A DNA stretch of 64,000 nt, taken from Sophora flavescens (Eukaryota; Streptophyta; Magnoliopsida; Fabales; Fabaceae). This document shows, in pieces, positions 11,426 through 24,320 of this stretch. A program made the position numbers and the translations under genes. Within the stretch, counting starts at the first letter, position 1, and the number at the start of each line of letters is the position of its first letter. The stretch covers positions 235,215,379-235,279,378 of the forward strand of contig CM061062.1 of NCBI GenBank assembly GCA_030762895.1, read 5' to 3'. The notes beneath the pieces are model-generated. The model was not told where the DNA came from. It ran no database searches and was given only the letters and a program-made list of their open reading frames with translations.

Positions 11426-12623
11426 AGGCAACCACCATGTAATGGCGAAACCACCACTTTCTGCTTTCTCTTTCATGTGTGCAAAAGAAGTGCCACTAGC
11501 ATCTTCATGGAACAAAAAGAGAAGAAGAAGAATGATGAGGAAAAGAAGGAGGAGAATGAAGGAAAACAAGGAGGAGGAAAAGAGGGAGAAGGCGGAAAAA
11601 GAAGGAGGAGAAGTAGGAGGAGAAGTAGGACGAACAAAAGAGGGAGGGGAAGGAGGAAAGGAAAAAATGAGAAAAAGGAGGAGGAAAAGGAAAAAAAAAG
11701 AAGAGCAAAAAGAAGAAAAGGAGAGAGAGGGGCATTCAAAAAACTGAAAAAGAAAGAACGAGTGAAAGGTGGAGGCTCAAGTCTTTATCATTAAAATTTA
11801 ATCTTTAAAACGAAAAATCATTTAATAGAGTTGAGTTATCTAACATCAACACCATATATTTATATTTTTCTACACTTATTTATTATCTTATTCTCTCTTC
11901 ATGTATTTCAATGTTCCAAACCATCATTTCATCTACCGTGTTTGCATACATGTCTACTTTTAGATGTTCAAAAATCATTAACATTAGAATTTTTTTGGTA
12001 AGGATTTTGGAACTTGAATGTGAATGAAGTTCACCTTTCAAGATTAAAAAAAATATTGTTTAATAACTTCGATATTGAAAATGTTCAAGAGTTTAATTTG
12101 TATAAAGTATCTGTATAAATGATTTTTACTCAGACATCCAATAATATTTAAACAAATCAACATTACCATTATATTTCTATTGTAGTTATTAAAATAAAAG
12201 TACAAATGTCAAAATGTCTGTAAATGTCAATATAAAACTTTTACACTGACAAATTGTTTTTGACTTGTTTATATACGCTTATCAGATATGCTTTTGAAAA
12301 TAAGCTCCTTTTAACTTATTTGCAAAAAAAAAATATTAAATAAATACTTAATAAGTTGTTTAACCAAAATGTGCCTTTGAAATAGATTATTTCAGCTTAT
12401 TTCAAAAGTTTGGGATATGAATATCGTTTTACCTTTAATAGAATAATTTTCAATTGTTTAATGTGATCTTTTTTGGCCATTTAAGACATAAAAATAATTA
12501 TTTTTTGTTTCAAAAAAATAATAATTCTTTTTATATCATATAAAAAATAGATTATATTAAAATCATTTTTCAGCAGTCATAACCAAACATACAATTAATT
12601 CAATTATAAAAATAATCGATTAT
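11361..12623 (+). repeat. Tandem duplication, unit 1 (1.26 kb), with GA-rich tract
   Basis: Starts AAATAGGCTAGGCTAGG, has a 150 bp header, a polypurine tract (about 11510-11760, almost only A and G), the phrase AAAGGTGGAGGCTCAAG, then A/T-rich sequence with CATCAACACCATATATTTATA. Unit 2 repeats this order from 12624 and, after interruption by an LTR, from 28384 to about 28990. The long open frames on both strands across the GA tract encode only K/E/R or F/S/P runs and are composition artefacts. Unit 1 preserves the empty sites of two later insertions in unit 2. Confidence 0.85.
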
Positions 12624-13037
12624 AAATAGGCTAGGCTAGGCTATGCCATAGGCCCTGATGAGTGGTCTAGCCTATTCCCACTCCTATAGGCAACCATCAT
12701 GTAATGGTGCAACCACCGCTCTCTGCTTTCTCTTTCATGTGTGCAAAAGAAGTGCCACAAGCATCTTCAAAGAACAAAAAATAGAAGAAGGAGAAGGAGA
12801 AGGAGGAGGAAATGAGGGAGGAGAAGGTGGAAAAAGGAGGAGGAGTAGGAGGAAAAGAAGGAGGAGGAAAGGAGGGAGGTAAAAAAAAGGGGGGGAAAAG
12901 AGCAAAAAGAAGAAAAGGAAGGAGAAGGGCTTTCAAAAAACTGAAAAAGAGAGAACAAGTGAAAGGTGGAGGCTCAAGTCTTTATCATTATAATTTCATC
13001 TTTTAAAAGAAAAATTATTTAATATAGTTGTCTTATC
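12624..13037 (+). repeat. Tandem duplication, unit 2, first part
   Basis: Repeats the header and a shorter GA-rich tract (about 12775-12945) of unit 1. It ends at the target duplication TTATC (13033-13037), where a gypsy LTR has inserted. The unit resumes at 28384. Confidence 0.85.
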
Positions 13038-14132
13038 TGTAACACCCTTCTCGGGTGCTACATCGTAAGTGACATTTTAAGGTCGAAAATTGGCTATAAA
13101 AGAATGGGGTAATTTTTTTATTTTTTTGTAAGTCATAAATATAACTACTTTGTTTTAAATGAATGGACAATAAAATATTCCATTATCACAATTATGATCA
13201 TAAGTTCGAAAATCATTTACATAATACACAACCCGACTCATAAACATAAATCATAACAGTATACAGATCCAGTATGAAGATTTGGAGACATAGCTCCTAA
13301 AATATAAGATACTTGGAGTTGCAGCTCCATAACAGTAACATTAACTCCTAAACATACCCAGCTGACCAAACTAGGACAGAAAATACGATCATTTCTCGTA
13401 CACCGTGATTTGAGTCCACTATCGATGTCGTCACAAAAGACAATACTAGAGTCACTACAAAAGTAAGACTAAGCCCTTTCCTTTTCCAAGAGGAAAAACA
13501 TGGTCTACAAACCATCGACGGTCTGGAAGACGTCCACTAGAAACTCTAACCTATCGTCTGCATGCTCGAACCTAGACCTCTACGATGCATCAGCCAAGTG
13601 ACATCTTGATGTCTCAATCTTCTCAAAAGAATACAGAATGCACATAGCCAGCCGACATAGGCAATATAAAAATAAGGAGGTGAGATTTCCATTTATCTTA
13701 CACATAAGGCAGACATGCAGTGGTATGACTCTCAGGTACGTACAATTATCAATATTCAATCATATCTACATTCATAACAAAACAATAATGTTTCACAGAA
13801 ACATGACCACAACACCGTGTTTTCCTAGATAGAAGACATCTAAGACTTGAGGAATGACCTCTGAATTCCTATACCATGGTTTTACGAACAGTCGGAGAGA
13901 GTGGTTCGGAGGATTGTTCCGGAGGTACCAGCCTTGGGTAATAAAGAATGCGTCAATAGTAAAGGGCGTGCACGTCATTGACTTTTTCGAGAACATCCTA
14001 CACTACCAGAAAACATGTAGTGTCTATTCGAGTATGTCGGTGCATTGCAAGATCACCACGTCACAGAGGAGCTACCAACTAGGCCTATGTGAGTATTTCA
14101 TACCCCGACACCCCCTATAATAAGCAAGATTC

Positions 14133-15529
14133 TGTTGGTGTAAGCCCTAGAGGCCAGTGTATTTCTTAGACTTACATTTGTATCTTGCTATATATGATAT
14201 GAGGCATTCCAGTTTATTGTGTTACTTGTTTAAACATAATAAAGTCCTTAGAATCAAAATTTCAGTTTAATAGAATATCAAGTATATGACTTGATCGTGA
14301 GACACTATTGAACAATGAAATCCTATTCTTAAATATCCGTAGTCAAGTATTTTATTAATAAGGACAATAATAATACATTGAGACTATTATGTGTGCAGAC
14401 TGATGACCATATCTCACGGGTCATGGATATGAGATATCGAGTCACCACATAGGTACACATTAGAGTAATGATGTACTGGATTGACCCACCATGAGAACAC
14501 TACATGGAGCGTTGTGTGAGTTTCATAAGTAGTTCTCATAGTGACAATGGTGTATGCAATCCTTCGACCTGAAAATGCTACGATCCCTACATGAGGAGTC
14601 GTGTGCTTTAATATCATCAAACGTCATCTGTAATAGGATGATTATAAAGACGGACATTGGGCATACCACGAGCCATGCAGAGGGATGTGAGTGACCTAGA
14701 TGGAATTTGTCCCTCCTACATAACAGGAGTAATATTTGTGGGGCCCCTGATAGAGTGAGACTTTAAAATGCATGGCCATGATGAAATGAGTCAATATGAG
14801 ATATTGACCTCATTTGTTGTTAAGTCTACTCGGGTATCAGGGAACATGATATTGAACCATACAAGGGTGACACATTCCATGTCTTGTGTTCAATATAGAT
14901 ATATGGACAAAGGGATAATAATGCACATGAATATTTGTCACAGAAAGGTTTCGTCAAATCACTGACTTTCTCACTACTTAGGTAGCAGTGATGTATTGCT
15001 AGATACCGCTCACTGTTTGTAATATTAAATGGGATTTAATATTACTACTAACGTTTTGGGAACCTATAGGGTCACACACATAAGAGCGGATTAAAAGAAG
15101 CATTAAAAGGAGAGTTGGACTTTTCTATTGGGCCTAGCACATAGTACATGGGGCTTAGGTCAAACGCTGCTCACTAACTCACTTAAGGAGGTGCTGCTAT
15201 AAGTAGACCACTTAAGCTATTGTGCCTACACGGTTTTGTTTTACCCTAGCCGCACATAGAGAGTGATAGTGAACAGCAGGTCTCGGTTTTCGAAGCTAGC
15301 ACTGTGAGACAGAGACGCTTCGGGTTCGTGACGTTGGACGTTCACGGAATCTGCTCGTGTGGATACCTTAGAGACATCGTTCGTGCGATGTTCGTGATAG
15401 ACAATTTTAATCAACTGTCATCGCTTCAAGAGGTAAATCTTCTAACCACGAATCATGACCATTCGCAAGGATCCTTCGATGGGAATTTTTTCCGCTGCGT
15501 TATTTTTTTTTATACGCAAATTCCCAACA
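14133..15529 (+). mobile_element. Ty1/copia-type solo LTR (1397 bp)
   Basis: Begins TGTTGGTGTAAGCCCTAGAGG-like sequence and ends CAAATTCCCAACA, the terminal style of plant copia LTRs. The end is preceded by TTTTTCCGCTGCGTTA, also typical of a copia LTR 3' end. Perfect target duplication GATTC at 14128-14132 and 15530-15534. No internal genes, hence a solo LTR. Short open frames inside are not supported as genes. Confidence 0.85.
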
Positions 15530-18500
15530 GATTCACCACTACGGAATTCACACCCGCATTAAAGTGTTAGCTCAATCTCTTAGGCACAACGGCCTTACAG
15601 AACATAGTTTCACTATTTGTTTAGGCGAAATTTCCGGAAAATGCGTTCTTCTTGTCTATCCGTCGGATGACATCTGGATTCCATCGGAATTCTTTCAACG
15701 TGCTTTCTCGGATGCTAGATGTTCTTAAGTCTGAATTACAATACTTAACATCGAGCTGAAGTTATCAAGTAACCTTTCATCTTTGTGTAAAGATATCTTA
15801 AAACACTTGATTAAAAGTCCTAAGCATTATGAGATTGGAACACAAGTCCGATTATTTATTTCTCTGTACTTTTCTAATTGAGCCTTTTTATTTGGCTTCC
15901 AAGAAAACAAATCATTATGAGTCCATTAAATTTTATGGAATATTGACAATGAATTATCCATACTTTACGACATAAGGTCTTGTTCCACCCTACGTCATAA
16001 ATTATTACATTCGTATTTTCACTAAGTCGTTCTTGACTTCGGTTTTTACATTCTACTGTAAAAGCTCGTCTTTGAAGACTAAAATCCTATTGAATTAAAA
16101 CCAAAAACTTTAGATAACATCAAATCAATTTTCAAGAATAATTTCCATCAAAGATACATAGGTATCAATTTCTCAAAACATTTGCTCGAAAATCCTTTAA
16201 AACGTTTAACGACGGTTTTGCCGCTTTCTACTACATTTAGGCCCAAAAGTCATACTTTTGAAAATATGGTTCTTAACCGCAAATATATTACCCTCCTATG
16301 TTATAATATTCATATGAAAATGTTGAAAGACTTATTTTACATCTCACTCTCCATTTATACAAAATTCCTAAAAAATTGACCGAACACCGTTAAGTTATAA
16401 ATCGCCTAAATCCTTTTTCAATGATTTTACACTCTAATGGTCCAAAACTCATTTTGGAGTTTTAGAACAGTTTGATAAGCATGAAAAACAGTTTCTAACT
16501 GTCCAATTACATAAATTTTCGAAAATTGCAGTTTGGTCCCTAAACTTTCATTAATTACAAAAAGGTCATTATTCACTTAAAACCTTATAACTTTTTATTT
16601 ATAACTCCAAATCACACCAAACCAACTTCTTTAGAAATATTTTTCAGTTACCATCAAATTTCCAGAAATTATATTTCTTCCCACATATTTTACAATATTT
16701 TTAAAAAGGTCATTGTTTACTAAAAAGCTTATATCTTTTTATGTATTAATCCAATTAACACCAAACCAATTTCTATGATTTTGTCTCATCAATGACTACA
16801 ATCTTAACGAACAAGAATATGAATTTCGGTGAAGCCACTGAAATTCTCAGAAATTGCATTTTAGTCCCTAAGGACTCATAAATTCATATCTTTTCAATAT
16901 ACACATCCAAATCAATCCAAACCAATTTCTATATTCTTATATATTCATTCAATCCTCATCAAGATTATTCAAACAATTTAAATCAACAGGGAACCCCATT
17001 ACTTAGTTATGGCCGAATGGCCCAATTAATCATGTTAAGCATTTTTTTTAACAATTCAATCAAACAACAACCAAGGTTCCAATTAGAGATCATTAGAATT
17101 AAAACCAACATATATCATACCGTATCACAACCAAGCATCAAATCAGATCCTCCAAGAGGAACACACACGTATGCCATAAAATATACAACTTTCATACATA
17201 GAAATTACAAGACCATATATACACTAATTAAACCATCAACATATCTACTTTAAGGTAGGATAGTGGTAATCTCCCCCATACCTCTTGTAGATCACTTGAA
17301 GATCAAACAAAAACAAGTCAAACCAAGCAAGGTAGGCCACGGTTTTGTCCACCAAAACCTAGCCATGATCAATCAATCAAGAAAACAAGTTAAAGAATGA
17401 AGAAAATCATCCTAACCCATTTGAAGCATAGGTATTCGGCCAAGAACAAAAGAAATAGCTAGGGATCTTTAAAATTTTCAAGTTCTTGGATGATGAATAT
17501 ATAAGTCATATGAAGATCATAGAAATTGATCTCACATTAAAATGATTTTTCTATGATTTTCTAGAATTATTTGAAAAACTAGATCTAGTAATTTGAACTT
17601 GAAGAAAACTTTGAGATAGGACGAAATTTTGTGAAGAGAGATCAAGGTATGATCATGAATCATAAGGCTTTACCTTTGGAATTTCAATAAATGATCAAGA
17701 TCTTAGAGTTCCTTTGTAAATCAAGAGAAAGAACTTTTACCTGTTTTGTGTAGGAAAGTGAAGAACATGAAGATGAACACTTGTGTAAAGCCAAAAAATG
17801 AAATGAAAATGGCCTTATATAGGGAGGTGAGGCTGCCACGAATTTGGCCCAAAATGAGGAGAAAAAATTGATTGTTTAATGGTATATGGTAACCATGATT
17901 GATAGTAACTTAACCTAGGTTAGAAAATACAATATAATACTTTAACTATAGTTAATAGTAATTATAACATAGTTGAAAATATATGTGGTGAAGGTGAAAG
18001 GAGTGGTGTGGCTGAGTTTAGCACCACAAATGAGGAGGAGAAGTCAATTTGAAATTGTCTTGTGAACTTGAATTAACCAAACATAGGGGTTAATTTGGTC
18101 ATTTCACTTGAAGTCGTCATGACAAATGAGTGGTTATGGTGAGTAGGAGGTGTGGCTAAATTGTGACCACATGTGAGGAAGAAGAATCAAATTTGATAAT
18201 GTCTTGCCTTAACCATGGTTGTCATTTAACAAGGATGGTTAGGTTAGGGGTATTTTAGTCTTTTCACATTTACTTGTCATAAATTCATATTAATGACTAT
18301 GGTGAGTCACTATGGTGACTCATTCCTCTTGAGTCATCATGGAAGACTCGTCGTTCTATCCTCCCGGTATATCTTTGCACATTCGTGTCTGGTTCCGTTG
18401 TTTACTCGATTAGGATTTTTAAGAGAAAGATGATGAAATGAAATCAAAATGAAATGAGTTTGGTTTAGTGGAGGGGCTGCACGAAATTGAGTAGTTTTAG

Positions 18501-18876
18501 AGGGTATTTTGGTCAAAATTCACTTATGAATACTCTTGAAATTTCACTTAAAGACCAAGGGCATTTTGGTCTTTTCACTAGAATAAATATCATGATATTT
18601 TGGTGTCATCATTATGCTTCATAAATGCTAGGTGAGTCACCCATGTGACTCATGTAACACCTTCCTCGGCATTACATGCTTTTCCCTTTATATTACAACT
18701 TAACGCGAAAAAGAAACGTTACCTATTGCTGGTTACTTTCGGAAATTACTTAAAACCTTAGTCATAAAAAAAAAAATGACAGAGTCTCCTCTATAATTTC
18801 AACATCCCTGACAAAAACACCTGCCAATATACTTATATTTACATATGAAAGAAAAGCTCTCCGAGCCATAACATGC

Positions 18877-18884
<8 letters not shown>

Positions 18885-18930
<46 letters not shown>
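18885..18930. repeat. (AT)23 microsatellite
   Basis: 46 bp uninterrupted AT run within the inner LTR, close to its left end. Confidence 0.95.
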
Positions 18931-18939
<9 letters not shown>

Positions 18940-19172
18940 ACTATGCATCGTTTCTATCCAGACCGGTATAACCAGGAGTCATCATGTCAGAGTTCTACAG
19001 TAGGTTAGAAAATATATACAGACATAAGTCACACATATAGATGATATACAAAAATCAGGGTTCACCAGAGAAAGCCACTAAACAAAAACTTGGCTCTCAT
19101 CAGCCAGATATACAGAACCCCGTGGAGTTAGTACTACCCAAAAGAACTAAGCTATCAACACCCTACGGCCCT

Positions 19173-19556
19173 CTAAATATGACCAATGGGGAGACCTCCA
19201 TGATCATCCCTAGGGTCTGATGGATCTGGTGAAAATCCTCCCTCAGCATCAACCTCTGACTCCTCAGGCTTCTCCTCGATGAGATCCGCCTCAGGAAGGG
19301 CCTCGGCAACCAGCATATCATCATCCTCCTCCTCTCCACCATAAATAACGATGGGAGCAGGTGGCGGCGACTCTGGTCCATCTGCAGGAACGGTTGGCTG
19401 TGGGGGCGGCTGATGGTAGGTATTCCCATCTACCAGGTGTCGAAGCAGTGCCCAGATGGGAGGTAATGGAATCTCCTTGGTCTTCACCTGCTGAGTGATC
19501 GAGGTGACTCCCTCCCGGGGTGAATGACCCACGCGTCGACCTCGCCACAGAACTCA
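19173..19556 (-). CDS. Unidentified acidic, proline-rich open frame inside an LTR
   Basis: An open frame of about 120 residues on the minus strand within the inner gypsy LTR. It has a proline-rich middle (HQPPPQPTVPADGPESPPPAP), an acidic stretch (GGEEEDDDM) and a D/P/G-rich tail. The DNA is clearly more GC-rich than the LTR around it, and overlapping frames are also open, so selection for coding is unproven. No family recognised. It may be a remnant of an additional retroelement reading frame or a captured fragment. No intact start context was identified, and the frame is continuous to a stop at about 19173. Confidence 0.3.
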
Positions 19557-19670
19557 AACGTATGGGCTAGGAAGCCCGATGGTATCATGTGGTGCAGGGA
19601 ATCCATCTAAACATACAATATAAGGTTTCCACAAAAGAGGAAAAAAATATAAAGGTGAGTTACCAATATA

Positions 19671-19985
19671 CACTACTACAGAAAAGGGTTTTAGTAACGT
19701 ACCTTTAACAGCGTTTCTAAACGAAACGCTATTAAACGAAACGCTATTAAAAGAGAGGCGGAAGACATTTAGTAGCGCTTCCTTGAAGAAACGCTATTTT
19801 AGATATAACCTAAGACAGCGCTTCTTCAAGGAAGCTCTATTAAAAGTTGATAGGTAGGAATAGATAGCGCTTGTTTGAGGAAGCGCTATCTATTTGTGAT
19901 GAAGAGATAGCGCTTTTTTGGGAAAGCGCTATCTATTCATAACCTAAGATAGCGTTTGTTTAAGGGAGCGCTGTCTATTCCTTAC
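19671..19985. repeat. CACTA left terminal inverted repeat and subterminal repeats
   Basis: After the CACTACTACAG terminus come repeated AGCGCTT/AAGCGCT words in both orientations (for example GATAGCGCTTTTTTGGGAAAG), which pair with each other and with the right end. Confidence 0.85.
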
Positions 19986-19996
19986 CCTAAAAATAA

Positions 19997-20687
19997 ATGT
20001 TTCCCTCCCACGCACACTATCCCTCCCACTCTCAAAGACTTCATCTCTCAAAACCTCTTCTTTCCCTCCCACCCTATTTCTCCAAACCCTCACCACTCTC
20101 GTCTACCACCTGCAGAACCCTAGCATTCAGTGTTCACTCATTCCCTTCGTTTCAGAGTTTCAGAAACCTGTTCAAGCTCCTTCTCCGTCCACGCTCCTCC
20201 GCCGTTCGCACGCCCTCCGCCCAAGTTCTGTTCTGTCGTCCTTCTCCGCCATATATTCGTGCGCTGTCTCCGCTTTTCTCCGTCCTTTGTGCACCGCATT
20301 CTCCGCCATTCGCGCTGCCATCGTCATGTTTGCTTCTTCCCTCTCCATTTCTTCTCACAACCATCACTCACCTCACTGTTTGTCTCTATTCTCTGCCATA
20401 CTGATTTGAGGCACTACCATCTCCTTCAACGTCGACCGCTCCATCTCCTTCAATGTCGGTTGTTCCATCTCCGCCAACGACGACTGCTCCATCTCCTTCA
20501 TTGTTTCGGTTTGTTCTCCTCCTCCATCTTCTCTAACCTTCTGTTTTTGAATCCATTGTTTACTTGATTTTGGGTATTTCACCGAAAATCTTGAAATTAT
20601 TATTGTAGGTGTAAACTTGATTTTGGGTATTTCTCTCCTCGATCCCTCTCTCTGTCCTTCTCTCTTGGTATTCATCATCAGAGGTAA
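19997..20687 (+). pseudogene. Captured 5'-exon-like segment, origin unknown
   Basis: Pyrimidine-rich (C/T) sequence with many TCTCC and CCTCC words and a repeated CTCCATCTCCTTCAA phrase at 20425-20500. It ends in CATCAGAG followed by GTAAGT near 20683, a good plant splice donor. This looks like the 5' untranslated or first exon of a plant gene rather than a CACTA sequence. Several frames are open across it, but none resembles a known protein. It could belong to the same donor as the fragment that follows or to a fourth gene. Confidence 0.4.
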
Positions 20688-20778
20688 GTTTTTTATTCAA
20701 CAGCAGATAACAAACATATTGGTTGGTTGGTTCTCAATCAATGTGTGTGTGTATGTGTGATTTTATATCAATGAATGT

Positions 20779-21968
20779 GTGTTGAAAGCAAATTTGTTTC
20801 CTATATTCTATAAGGCCACCATGTTGCTACAAGAGTCCCTTGAGAAGCTGTTACATGAGCACCACCCTGATTGTCTAGTTTCTGACATGTTCTTCCCATG
20901 GATAGTTGATTCTGCTGCAAAATTTGGAATTCCTAGGATTATGTTCCATGGGTTTAGTTTCTTCTCTTTGTGTGGCATGGCATGTACTGCAATCTACAAG
21001 CCTCACGAGAATGTTTCTTCTCATTCAGAGTCATTTGTCATTCCTAATCTTCCGGGCGAGATTAAAATGACAAGGATGCAAGTTCCAGATTTCTTTGTGG
21101 TTCAAAAGAGCATAAACTTGACCAGTTTCTATGATGAAGTGCATAAATCAGAAGAGAGGAGTTTTGGGGTTATTGTTAACAGTGTTTATGAACTTGAGCC
21201 TGTCTATGCAGATCATTACAAGAATTTTTTTTTGGAAGAAAAGCATGGCATATAGGTCCTTTGTCTCTTTGCAATAGGGATACAGAAGAAAAAGCACATA
21301 GAGGAAAGGAAGCATCTATTGATGAGCATGAGTGCCTAAAGTGGCTTGACACTAAGAAACCCAATTCAGTTGTTTGTCTATGCTTTGGAAGTGTAGCAAA
21401 GTTCCCTGATTCTCAGCTTAGAGAACTTGCAATGGGACTTGAGGCTTCAGGGCAGCAATTCATCTGGGTTGCGAGGAGAAGCAAGAAATATGGAGAAGAT
21501 GGAGAGGAGTGGCTACCTGAAGGGTTTGAGAAAATAATGGAAGGTAAGGGACTAATTATAAGAGGTTGGGCACCTCAAGTGTTAATTCTTGAACATGAAC
21601 CAATTGGAGCATTTGTGACTCATTGTGGTTGGAATTCAACATTGGAAGGAGTAACTACTGGAGTACCCTTGGTCACATGGCCTGTGTTTGCAGAGCAATT
21701 TTACAATGAGAAGTTAATGACTGAAGTCCTTAAAATTGGAGTACCTGTTGGTGTTAAAAAATGGGTTAGAATGGCGGGGGATGATAGTATTAAATGGGAT
21801 GCAGTGGAAAAGGCTGTAAAGAGGATAATGGTAGGGAAAGAAGCTGAGGAAATGAGGAACAAAACAAAAGTGCTTGCAAAGGTTGCAAGGAGGGCAGTGG
21901 AAGAAGGAGGGTCATCTTACTCAGATTTGAATGCTTTAATTGAAGAGTTGGCTTCATTTTGCCACTGA
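20779..21968 (+). pseudogene. UDP-glycosyltransferase (UGT73-like) fragment, 5' truncated and frameshifted
   Basis: Family 1 plant glycosyltransferases move sugar from a UDP-sugar to small acceptors such as triterpenes or phenolics in the cytosol. The fragment starts around residue 90 of the usual about 480-residue protein: the N-terminal part with the catalytic histidine is missing. Seen: DCLVSDMFFPW and FGIPR motifs, then the C-terminal donor domain with the PSPG box [20 protein letters not shown] onward through HCGWNS and EQFYNEK (about 21560-21710), and a normal C-terminus at 21968. The PSPG layout and the PNLPGEIKMTR phrase point to the UGT73 group. A run of nine T (21225-21233) puts the two halves (20779-21255 and 21261-21968) in different frames. 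Uninterrupted by introns, as usual for UGT73. No active enzyme is expected. Confidence 0.85.
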
Positions 21969-22323
21969 TACATCCCAAAAGAATAATGTCTGGATTTTTA
22001 TTCTCTTGAATAATAATTGAATTGAAGCCTTTTTTATTGTTGTTTTTGGCTTTTGATTTTATATTTAGAGTTTCTCTTTCTAAAAGAAGGGTAATCAACT
22101 AACTTTTGCTGATTCTATCTGTTATTTTCTTCTTTATGCTGTCATTGTAATGCACCATATTTGAGTGGCTCCTTGTTCCATATATTACTGTCCTTCGGAT
22201 TAATAGTGTTAATTTGCCAATGAGATTGCCATTTTTCAGAATTTTGCTTCTTGCTTTTGGCTACACGAATGTTCTATTAACAGCTTTGTGGCTCATGTCA
22301 TTTTTATTCTCCTTTTTTTACAG

Positions 22324-23274
22324 TACAACGACAACAACGGGAACCCTTACTCAGATGTCTTCTGGCTTGCTGCATTGGTCCAGTCAGTTGGCGAGCTTGA
22401 ATTTGGGTAACAGGTTCATGACTATCACAGCTTGCTGATTTGCATGATTACCTGGATGGATTAATATACTGATCTGAACTTGCCATATGTCTGTTTTTTC
22501 TTCTAATCACAAACCTACTTTAATACCCCTAGATAATTAATCAAAACAAATGTAAATTTAAAGTGTTGGATTGATAATTTTGTTGGTGGCAAGCATGATT
22601 TTGAGTTGTTTGTTACCCATTTATTTGACAACCATGCAAAGGCTTTTTTTTTTTACTTGGGAGTATTTATTTTTGTATCAGCTGTTAATTTATATTTATC
22701 ATTGATATGATTCTCAATCATGGTTTTCGTACCCTTAAGTCAACTTGATTTTAATAATTAGATTCTTTCTGACACTTAAACCGATGACAAAGTATTCTCC
22801 TATTGTCATCACTCCTCAAGCGTATTGATCGGCTTTTACAGTTTGATAGGTGAAATGGCTAATCCCTTAGTAAGTATGATGGATTTTTCATGTTCACTTG
22901 TAATTATATTTTACATTTCTGGAATTGTGTTGTGCCAGTGTCATGCCAAGTTACAATGGGGTCTTGACTATCAGCTGTATCCGGACATTGACTCAGATTG
23001 CTCTAATGCTATCAGGGTACATTCCTCTTGTAAGTATTTTCTTATTCTACATCAAACTGCTTTTCATAGGTTGACATGAAAATATCCAATGATTGAGCTT
23101 TTCTATAGGATCGCATGTATGACCTTGTGAAGCCTTTTCGGGATCTTAAGGCAATGTGGCAAGTTCGAATTGAAGCTAGCAGAGCACTCCTTGATCTTGA
23201 ATTCCACTGCAAGGGCATGGAAGCAGCATTACTTTTATTTATCAAATATGTAGAGGAGGAGCCTTCCTTAAGAG
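22324..23274 (+). pseudogene. TAF2: TFIID subunit TAF2 fragment, four exons with introns
   Basis: TAF2 is the large aminopeptidase-like subunit of the general transcription factor TFIID. Four consecutive exons are seen: 22324-22406 ([20 protein letters not shown]), about 22788-22849 (SLLKRIDRLLQFD), 22939-23029 (MPSYNGVLTISCIRTLTQIA) and 23109-23274 (LVKPFRDL ... VRIEASRALLDLEFHCKGM ... SLRG). Each later exon has a GT donor and most have a CAG/TAG acceptor. The acceptor of the second exon looks damaged. This order and wording match plant TAF2 in its C-terminal half as I remember it. Introns show that genomic DNA, not an mRNA copy, was captured. Everything before and after these exons is missing. 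The 21969-22320 stretch before it is non-coding. Confidence 0.8.
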
Positions 23275-24320
23275 GTTGTGAATCTTTGCCCTAAGAGAGA
23301 ATCTATGGAGGTGTTTGGCAAACTAGAAATTTGGTTCAGAAGCATTGAAATTAAAACTAGTTATGAAAATCTGTCTACAGTGGGACTAGTTTCAAAATAT
23401 ATTTTGTTAGTCTAAAATTTGGTTTCGGGCAGGTTAATATTAAACACTATTGCTTAAACATCAATTTATGTGTATCTTTTTTAAAATTTCAGACAAAGTA
23501 AAAAGAGAAAGGGAGAGAGGAATATAAACGAGTTTGTTTAATTATCACCTTGTCTTTTGATTTCTTTGAACTAGTTTTGGCTTAAAAATTATTCTTACAA
23601 AATTTCAAGCAAGCAGAGCCTTCCTTGTTCAAATTTTAAGAAATTACCGTGAACTACAGATCTTATATCTTATCCCATGACACCTAATTATCTAGTTCTT
23701 CGAGGTTGGCAAACTCCCATGTCTTAATAATAGGTTTTCTACGGTATTTGAACTCTGCTGTACATCCAGAATTTTTTTTATTGATATACTCCTCTTCATG
23801 ACTTTAGTTTGTTTTGCAGGTTGATGAAATTAGGTTTAAATGATCATATTGCTTGTTCTGAAGTATTTTATGGTATCACTCAACCTTCATATAAGTTATC
23901 ACACTTAAGCTTAAATGAGGAAAGTTCTAACAGAATGTAGTTGATCAATGAAAACTAAAAAGTTGTTTATATATAAAATAGAATGGTTCTAGCAGTAGGC
24001 TTTAGCTTCTCCAGATTGAGCCCTAAAATGTTTCCTATATATAATATAATATAGTGTTTGTATGGTTCTGAAATAATTTCACATATGGTCATTTCATGGA
24101 TGACACCAACATTACCAGTACCATAACAAGAGTTGTTGTGTTGTAAAGTGCAAGCAAGTAGTTAGAGCCCTCCATATCAATTTAATGACAACAATATTAT
24201 GTAGCCAATGTATTAGCTTGTATTGAACTGAGGAAAGCTTTGATTTGTCTAGAAAAAGTTTGACGTGAGTGTTGTTCTTGTTGAACTAGAGTTTAACACG
24301 ATTCTTGTTGTCCTATGCAG

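Noticed and set aside
11400..11794. Long overlapping frames on both strands (K/E/R-rich and F/S/P-rich)
   Set aside because: They arise from a nearly pure purine tract; all frames are open and the peptide is low complexity.
12658..13006. Similar K/G/E-rich frames in the second tandem unit
   Set aside because: Same compositional artefact, and the frame is not conserved between the two units.
13638..14120. Overlapping short frames in the outer LTR
   Set aside because: No domain, no conserved counterpart in related LTRs, and within demonstrated LTR sequence.
20779..21968. Functional glycosyltransferase gene
   Set aside because: N-terminal third with the catalytic histidine is absent and a T9 run places the halves in different frames.
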